Under the pieces are notes generated by a model that was not told the origin of the DNA, did no database searches, and saw nothing but the letters and a program-made list of their open reading frames with translations. Below, in pieces: positions 58,940 to 64,000 of a stretch of 64,000 nt of DNA. The translations under genes and the position numbers were made by a program. Source of the stretch: Isoperla grammatica (taxonomy: Eukaryota > Arthropoda > Insecta > Plecoptera > Perlodidae); the NCBI GenBank assembly GCA_945910005.1, contig OX246746.1:19294932-19358931 (forward strand). The letters run 5' to 3'. Numbering within the stretch: position 1 is the stretch's first letter; each line of letters begins with the position of its first letter.

Positions 58940-59500
58940 TTGTTTTTGGATTTATTTATTGTTAAGGACGCGTATACGCGACAACTACGTCATATGATGT
59001 CGTGGATAATTGGAGGGCAGAGACAAGTAGAAGGTCAAATCATATTGAAAAGGCTTAAGGGGATGAATTGGGAAAGGGGAGGAGCTAATTTCGTCGTCTT
59101 TTATGATTGGCAGAGTCACCCTGGGCCAAATCTACCTCTGTACCAGACCAAGACCGATTGGATTGGCATTACAACATTCAGCACACCAGTGATTGAAAGA
59201 TCAGGTCCGTCTGCGGTAAAGTTTGGCACGATTTACAATAATATAACCACATTTTTGTTAATCTCTATAAAATGGTTCCACCACAGCAACCTTGTGAATG
59301 CAGATGTCATAGATGGTCGAGTCAGAGCCAATCAACGTCTAGCTTTTCCACACACCGACATTTGGTTGGCCAATGCCTTAGTAATCGTGGCGTCAGCATC
59401 CACAAGGTTGCTGAATGAATGGTGTATAGTCGAGACGTATTACACACAAAATCATAACGAAGGAGTAACGCTTGCACTTCACTCCAGTTCCGTACTGTAA
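58940..59500 (+). CDS. Uncertain 186-codon open frame
   Basis: This is the longest frame in the window not explained by a tandem repeat. It starts MFLDLFIVKDAYTRQ and includes NWERGGANFVVFYDWQSHPG and FPHTDIWLANALVIVAS. I recognise no domain, signal peptide or clear membrane helix. There is no start-site context, splice signal or poly-A signal to support it. The 3' part lies across an inverted repeat (59284-59413), so part of it may be a transposable element or a decayed retroelement frame. A chance frame remains possible; its length makes it only worth testing. Confidence 0.2.
   Translation: MFLDLFIVKDAYTRQLRHMMSWIIGGQRQVEGQIILKRLKGMNWERGGANFVVFYDWQSHPGPNLPLYQTKTDWIGITTFSTPVIERSGPSAVKFGTIYNNITTFLLISIKWFHHSNLVNADVIDGRVRANQRLAFPHTDIWLANALVIVASASTRLLNEWCIVETYYTQNHNEGVTLALHSSSVL
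59284..59413. repeat. Inverted repeat of about 25 bp
   Basis: CAGCAACCTTGTG (59285-59297) is exactly inverted at 59400-59412, and the match continues inward for about 12 bp with substitutions (ATGCAGATGTCA versus ATGCTGACGCCA). It may be the ends of a small element. Confidence 0.6.
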
Positions 59501-59744
59501 ACATGAACATAATATGTATTTACAAACACAATGATAAGAGGGTGAAAGGTCCCGTAATTAATTACCGGTAAAATATACCCGCTTAAGAGCTCATTGCAAC
59601 TGATAAGGCAACCAAACAAGGACGCTCTAATGTGAGTCAGACTCATACTGCTAGAGTTGACTCACGCGAAACGTTAACAGCAATCCACCTCAAGATTATT
59701 GCCACTATAGCACAATAAGCCACTTCCCTTCCATGTGCAAGAAG

Positions 59745-60020
59745 CACATGTGGCAAACTTTTAACTTGTGACGTGTTAGTTTGGTTTAGTTTTGGTTAAG
59801 CTTCGTTTAATTGAAGTGTTAGTAGTATTTAGTGTTTAGAAGGCTCTCGCGGCACAAGATTTCTTAGGATTTTAAGTGTTTTAGCATAATGTTTGCTAGC
59901 GCTGACGCCGTTTCTTGTCAAGAGACTTTTAAATTTTGTTTTTTGTTTTTTGTTTGTTTTTACGTACGTGGTTTTATGATGACAAGAATAAACAATTAAT
60001 AATAATAATAATAATAATAA
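59745..60020 (+). mobile_element. LINE-like 3'-end repeat, plus copy
   Basis: Inverse-oriented relative to 22783-23036 and similar throughout. It ends AATAAACAATT followed by (AAT)n (59993-60020), typical of a non-LTR retroelement tail. No reverse transcriptase remains. Confidence 0.78.
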
Positions 60021-60029
60021 CTTAAAGCA

Positions 60030-60525
60030 ACTGGGTCACTCATCTCATCAATGTAAACAGCGTTTTGAGTTGATGTGACATTGTAATTATTGTTTCACTC
60101 GTATAACATTAATAGCACACACCTCTCAAGTTGTGTCCACTCCATTATAGTTACTCAAAGACGATTCTTAGAGGGAAATTACTCGATAAACTACACTGCT
60201 GAAGATTTACGTTTATGATGGGAACAATGTTACAAGTTGTGCTTGTGTTCTAGATAATCATAATTTACTTAAAAAAGCGAAACCAAAAATTTAAAAGTAT
60301 ACTCCAAACTGAACTCTTGCTGTCATGTGATATATTAAACTTTGTTTTAACTCTGACACAACCTCCGTTAAACATTACAACACACACACAAATAATTTTA
60401 GAAAATATACTGATTATGTTTTCATTGCATTTGTCACTATTTGATGGTTAATGGATGAATCATTGTAATTTGGTTTCACAATTTGAGCTGAGAATCAATT
60501 TAATGAAATAATCGTAACACATAAC
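60030..60525. other. Unassigned AT-rich DNA
   Basis: No gene or repeat supported. Confidence 0.4.
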
Positions 60526-60529
60526 ATAT

Positions 60530-60650
60530 CATATAACAAACATAATTACAATATTTGCAAGTTTTTAAATTCATTGTCTAGATCTGATACAGAACCGATC
60601 CGCGTGGGAATCCTGAAGTGCTCTCAATAGATATCAATAAACTACCGTTA
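60530..60650 (+). repeat. Dispersed AT-rich repeat, copy 3
   Basis: AATTACAATATTTGCAAGTT, AAATTCATTGT, GATACAGAACC and TCAATAGATATCAATA follow the order of copy 1 (60-205). Confidence 0.5.
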
Positions 60651-61054
60651 ATTGCCGTTATTAATAACCTTTGTAACCCACCCATGGCTTTAGCGGAGCC
60701 ACCTACATAACAAACACACGTCAATCACAAACCACTATCAAATGGTCTTGATCAATCAATTATATCTGTGACATTGGGCTGTACGTCATTAATTAGGTTA
60801 ATTACAAAACAGTTCACCGCGTCCAATGTCAAATATATATAACACAAATATAATGTTAGGCTCAATTGAATCCATGCGTCGTGTCAGTTCAAACGTAGCA
60901 ATTAAAGTGTAATATTGTTGTCCAAATGGTGACCACAGCGCCTCGATAGCAATTAAACCCTTAAAGTGTGATTTCGAGAGAGACATACGGGTAGAAATGT
61001 TCGTATTGGCCCTGAATGCTTCAAGGGTCAGAAGACAAGATGATCATTGTTGGG

Positions 61055-61115
61055 CTCATATTTTGGCAACGACGTTCATCGAGACGATCACAAAAACCGC
61101 ACATGAAAGGTGGGT
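61055..61115 (-). repeat. SINE family 2 tail fragment
   Basis: CATATTTTGGCAACGACGTT + CATCGAGACGAT matches the tail of the 43090-43265 copy. Confidence 0.6.
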
Positions 61116-61347
61116 TTCAACTATTAAAATCACTAAAAATCAAAGGTTTAGTATTATAAATAAGAACTAAAAACTGGATTAACAAAATTTCAAATAATAC
61201 AATCATTACAGTTGTTATTTCGAAAACCAATGATTATAAAATCTTTATGACTTACCAAAATAACCGCAAAGATTTAAGTATTTAAAACTTTTTTAATCCA
61301 GTGTTTATTTCTTACGAAAAAAAATTGGTTAGTACCCACTTTTTCAG
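61105..61347. mobile_element. AT-rich foldback family, copy 3
   Basis: Left arm GAAAGGTGGG...AAGAACTAAAAACTGGATTA + ACAAAATTTCAAATA; the right arm is its inverse (AATCCAGTGTTTATTTCTTA + CG ... TTAGTACCCACTTTTTC). Same family as 51178 and 55083. Confidence 0.75.
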
Positions 61348-61349
61348 AT

Positions 61350-62040
61350 ATTAATAGTAAGACTATACCCATCCCCGTTAAAAGTATGAGTGCATGAGCG
61401 TGGACTTACCAACACTTACGACAGTAAACAATACTCTGTACACAACTACTGTCAGTGGGTTTGAACATAAAAACACTTTTTGCATGTGAGTCATATCTGC
61501 ATCTTGAAGTTAGTCAACCACAGTGCATAGTTTTAATTGTTGCGATGATGCACTTAGCTAATGCACTCACAGTACAACGCAACAATGAAAGCTTTCAGTG
61601 GCTGCAATTAGCAACGTAAATCAGAGACAATTTACCCAGTTACTCAAAGCACTCATGGTACTTAGTTAAAATACCTCTATATTATGGTTAAAATGATAAT
61701 AAGTCTTGACATAAGAATATTTTTTGGTTGAGAACCTGTTAAGGTAGCTACGTATACCAACATAACGGCAAGGCAGTAGCGTCCCGTTGAAAGAACTCCT
61801 TTAGATATACCTACTTACATGAACGTGCCTGTGAATTAATATCTCCCCGATAATCAAACAGTAGGGCCTACACATTAGTCTGGATGTTTCAACTGAAAGC
61901 TGCCTGTAGAAGCGAGAAAGAGCTGCGATGAAAATGCCCGGGGAAATTCACATTTAACTCTTTACCATACAGCAGCGATAGAAACATAATCAAGTTATTC
62001 CTTAATAACACACACCAGGACTCATTAACCGGAAGATGAT
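61350..62040. other. Unassigned AT-rich DNA
   Basis: No gene or repeat supported. Confidence 0.4.
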
Positions 62041-62044
62041 ATAG

Positions 62045-62255
62045 TAAAAGTAAAAAATAGTTCGGACAAACACGTTTAAAAACATTCACGCACTACTCAC
62101 CGCGTTATATTTCGGCAACATCCGTCCTCAGAGACAGAGACTCAAGAGTCAGTTGCCTCGCGTCTGAGGATGGCGACGGATGTTGCCGAAATATAGCGCG
62201 GTGAGTAGTGCGTGAATTTTTTTAACCGTGTTTGTCCGAACAATTTTTTACTTAT
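62045..62255. mobile_element. Strong palindrome (foldback MITE) with ribozyme-like core motif
   Basis: The ends GTAAAAAATAGTTCGGACAA / TTGTCCGAACAATTTTTTAC pair. The arms continue through CACGCACTACTCACCGCG and TATATTTCGGCAACATCCGT. The loop holds a small GACTCAAGAGTC stem. On the plus strand 62164-62191 reads CTGAGGA, a 6-bp stem (GGCGAC/GTTGCC) and GAAA, which matches the hammerhead core CUGANGA-stem II-GAAA. The other helices are not evident. Confidence 0.85.
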
Positions 62256-62337
62256 ATTTAGTTATTCCTTATCACCCTTAGGACAACGTCGATTAATTTA
62301 GTGTTAATAATAATTATTTTTTGTAAGAATATCTGTT

Positions 62338-62425
62338 ATGTGGTGCACACCAGTGGTGTCCCCCTCTTCAGTGACTAACTAGGTATGTGGATACTCGCTA
62401 TACCACTAAGCCATTTCTGTGCGTT
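62338..62425 (-). mobile_element. SINE family 1 internal-deletion copy, minus
   Basis: The minus strand has an exact A-box TGGCTTAGTGG followed soon by ATCCACATACCTAGTTAGTC + ACTGAAGAGGGGG, the SINE 3' part. The B-box and body are missing, so an internal deletion joins head to tail. Confidence 0.6.
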
Positions 62426-62429
62426 GGAA

Positions 62430-63090
62430 TGGAATAGATTGGGATGCTGAGTCATTTTTACAAGCTTGTCTGTCAATTACGATAACAGCCAGTTTACAAT
62501 AGGTAATCGTCATCACTGCGAACTTAATTAACCAAATTGTTGACGGCTGAATATAAATTATTTAAATCCGCGTATACCTATTAGTATCGATTTAAAACTT
62601 AAACACATTTAAAAATATTTGCGTTCCAAATATGGCAGATCAACGGATTATTATCTAAAAATACCTTAGTTCGTCCTTGAGCAACTCTCAATAGGCTTAA
62701 CTATGCCAAAAGAAATTCTTAAAAATTCGAAAAGCTTGTGCTGATCTAGTTTTTCCCGAGTAAAACAAACAGCGAACTGTCAAGGAATCCACTTAGAAGT
62801 GCCTCGAGTGCTGCGTCAAACTCAATAAAATATGATTACTGGCAGCTCTATAGCATGACGGTACACTTTCAGCCGAACGGGTGTTTTCAAGTTTTCAAAA
62901 CCGTGATCAAAATTGAAATCAATTTATTATTTGACACGCAAGCTCTTAATTTAGTCTCGCTATCAACTTTTCAGTATCCCTTTCATCAATTGAGTTTAGA
63001 AATTAAACCCAACTCGTACCAAAAGAAAAAATGCATTCCCTTCAACTTGTGTATCCCTATAATATGAGAGAAGCACACATTTTTATCAAT
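62430..63090. other. Unassigned AT-rich DNA
   Basis: A 70-codon frame at 62855-63067 has no recognised motif; no gene supported. Confidence 0.4.
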
Positions 63091-63094
63091 ATGG

Positions 63095-63235
63095 AGTACT
63101 ATTGTTGTGGCGCACGGCACCTAGGGGTGTAGGTTCGTATCCCGCAAAATACATGTTTTTTTGTAACTGTCCTTCATATTCATCCATCACCCCTCATCGT
63201 CTCGAATATCATGATTACAATAATAGAGACGTATA
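63095..63235 (+). mobile_element. SINE family 2, degenerate plus copy
   Basis: GTGTAGGTTCGTATCCCGC contains a near-consensus B-box. About 50 bp further, CCCCTCATCGTCTCGAATATC matches the inverse of the family tail. The head is preceded by a poor A-box (GTGGCGCACGG). Confidence 0.6.
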
Positions 63236-63239
63236 AAGC

Positions 63240-64000
63240 AACAACAACCATTATCATCATCTTCATTCAATCAAATCTAATCGAATTCAATCAATCAATT
63301 TGATGTATATTCAGGATGAGAATTGTGTGTACCGTTAGGGCTTTGTGAACACAGGGGCGTTGTGGCTTATCTAAGAAATCAGGCGTTTTCTTGAAGCCCT
63401 CTCAGTGTGGGTTGTTTAAACCTAGAGGTGAGGTTTGTCACACGTGCATTGAAATGCAAACGATGCAACGCAACTGCATCACTTATGTTATTCCTATGGC
63501 TCAATACAACAGCACATTGGACTATGTCATAAGCGAGAGAGGTCACGCCTTGTATATATACTGACCCGTGAATTACTGAGAATTGATCCTCGACGCTTGG
63601 AGTTGACAGACGTCAAGGGTTTTACCGTGCTTGTTCTACTTTTACTTGTTTTGGAAAATTGCTTTCCTATTCCATTATTGCCATATTTCCTATTGCCATT
63701 GCCATTATTCCCTTTCCTATAAATTTAAAAAACCTATTTAACAAAAATAAATTACTTCTTTGATTATTGCGTGCATATCAGCGTAACGGCGACGTGGGTC
63801 CCTCCTCGTGGTGACCGGTGCCCGCAAAGAGGGCTCTTGTGCATCTTTATTGTCATCCACGTGGCCTTCATCAATTTGCCTCTTTCTACTTTCTCACTTC
63901 TGCTTCATACTTGCTGGTCCTCATTGCTATGTGTTATAAAGAAAGTTTAGTATTACAATGCCACAACAAACTAAGGAACTAGTTTCAGATCCTTTACCCA
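63240..64000. other. Unassigned DNA at the window end
   Basis: No supported gene. There are short TTGCCA/TTCC-rich stretches near 63660-63720. Confidence 0.4.

Overview
This window looks like AT-rich nuclear DNA of an insect, probably a large repeat-laden genome. Reasons: there are no dense prokaryotic-style genes; tRNA-derived and 5S-derived SINEs, LINE 3' tails, and hAT, Mutator-like and Harbinger-like MITEs are present; minisatellites are abundant; and there is a short interstitial run of the insect telomere motif TTAGG (48234-48251). A hemimetabolous (polyneopteran-like) insect is only my guess. No complete protein-coding gene could be recognised. Most open frames here are chance frames or shadows of tandem repeats.

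The best coding candidate is one internal exon on the minus strand (15289-15430). It has a GTGAGT donor, a tandem CAGCAG acceptor and GC-rich codons in AT-rich surroundings. Its upstream intron side is a 30-bp minisatellite (15436-16157) whose units mostly carry CTAAC, the branch-point consensus, on the exon's strand. The second, weaker coding candidate is a 186-codon frame at 58940-59500.

Layout. 1-15.2 kb: simple repeats, a perfect 3x72-bp tandem repeat, a hAT MITE with 8-bp target duplication nested at the edge of a long foldback element (4823-5607), several other palindromic elements and SINE fragments. 15.2-16.2 kb: the exon and the 30-bp minisatellite. 16.2-25.5 kb: a GC-rich hAT MITE with perfect target duplication (17439-17930), a tRNA-Asp-like SINE, a Mutator-like MITE with 9-bp target duplication (18993-19299), another terminal-inverted-repeat element and a LINE-like 3' end. 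25.6-33.9 kb: a 43-44-bp tandem array followed by a 7.3-kb mosaic satellite of roughly 120 units of 57-66 bp. 34-43 kb: an E-box cluster, a second tRNA-Asp-like SINE and two adjacent, unrelated minisatellites (38-bp and 34-bp units). 43-64 kb: scattered SINEs, three copies of one AT-rich foldback family, a TTA-flanked MITE sitting in a 55-bp tandem array, a 5S-derived SINE, a long GA microsatellite and a strong palindrome at 62.0-62.3 kb.

The most notable features are the branch-point-bearing minisatellite beside a splice acceptor, and the 7.3-kb satellite. The satellite is CpG-rich, Z-DNA-prone and shows CpG-decay variants. It is open in all three minus frames without evidence of coding selection. 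All family assignments come from reading motifs, target duplications and within-window copies; no database search was run.
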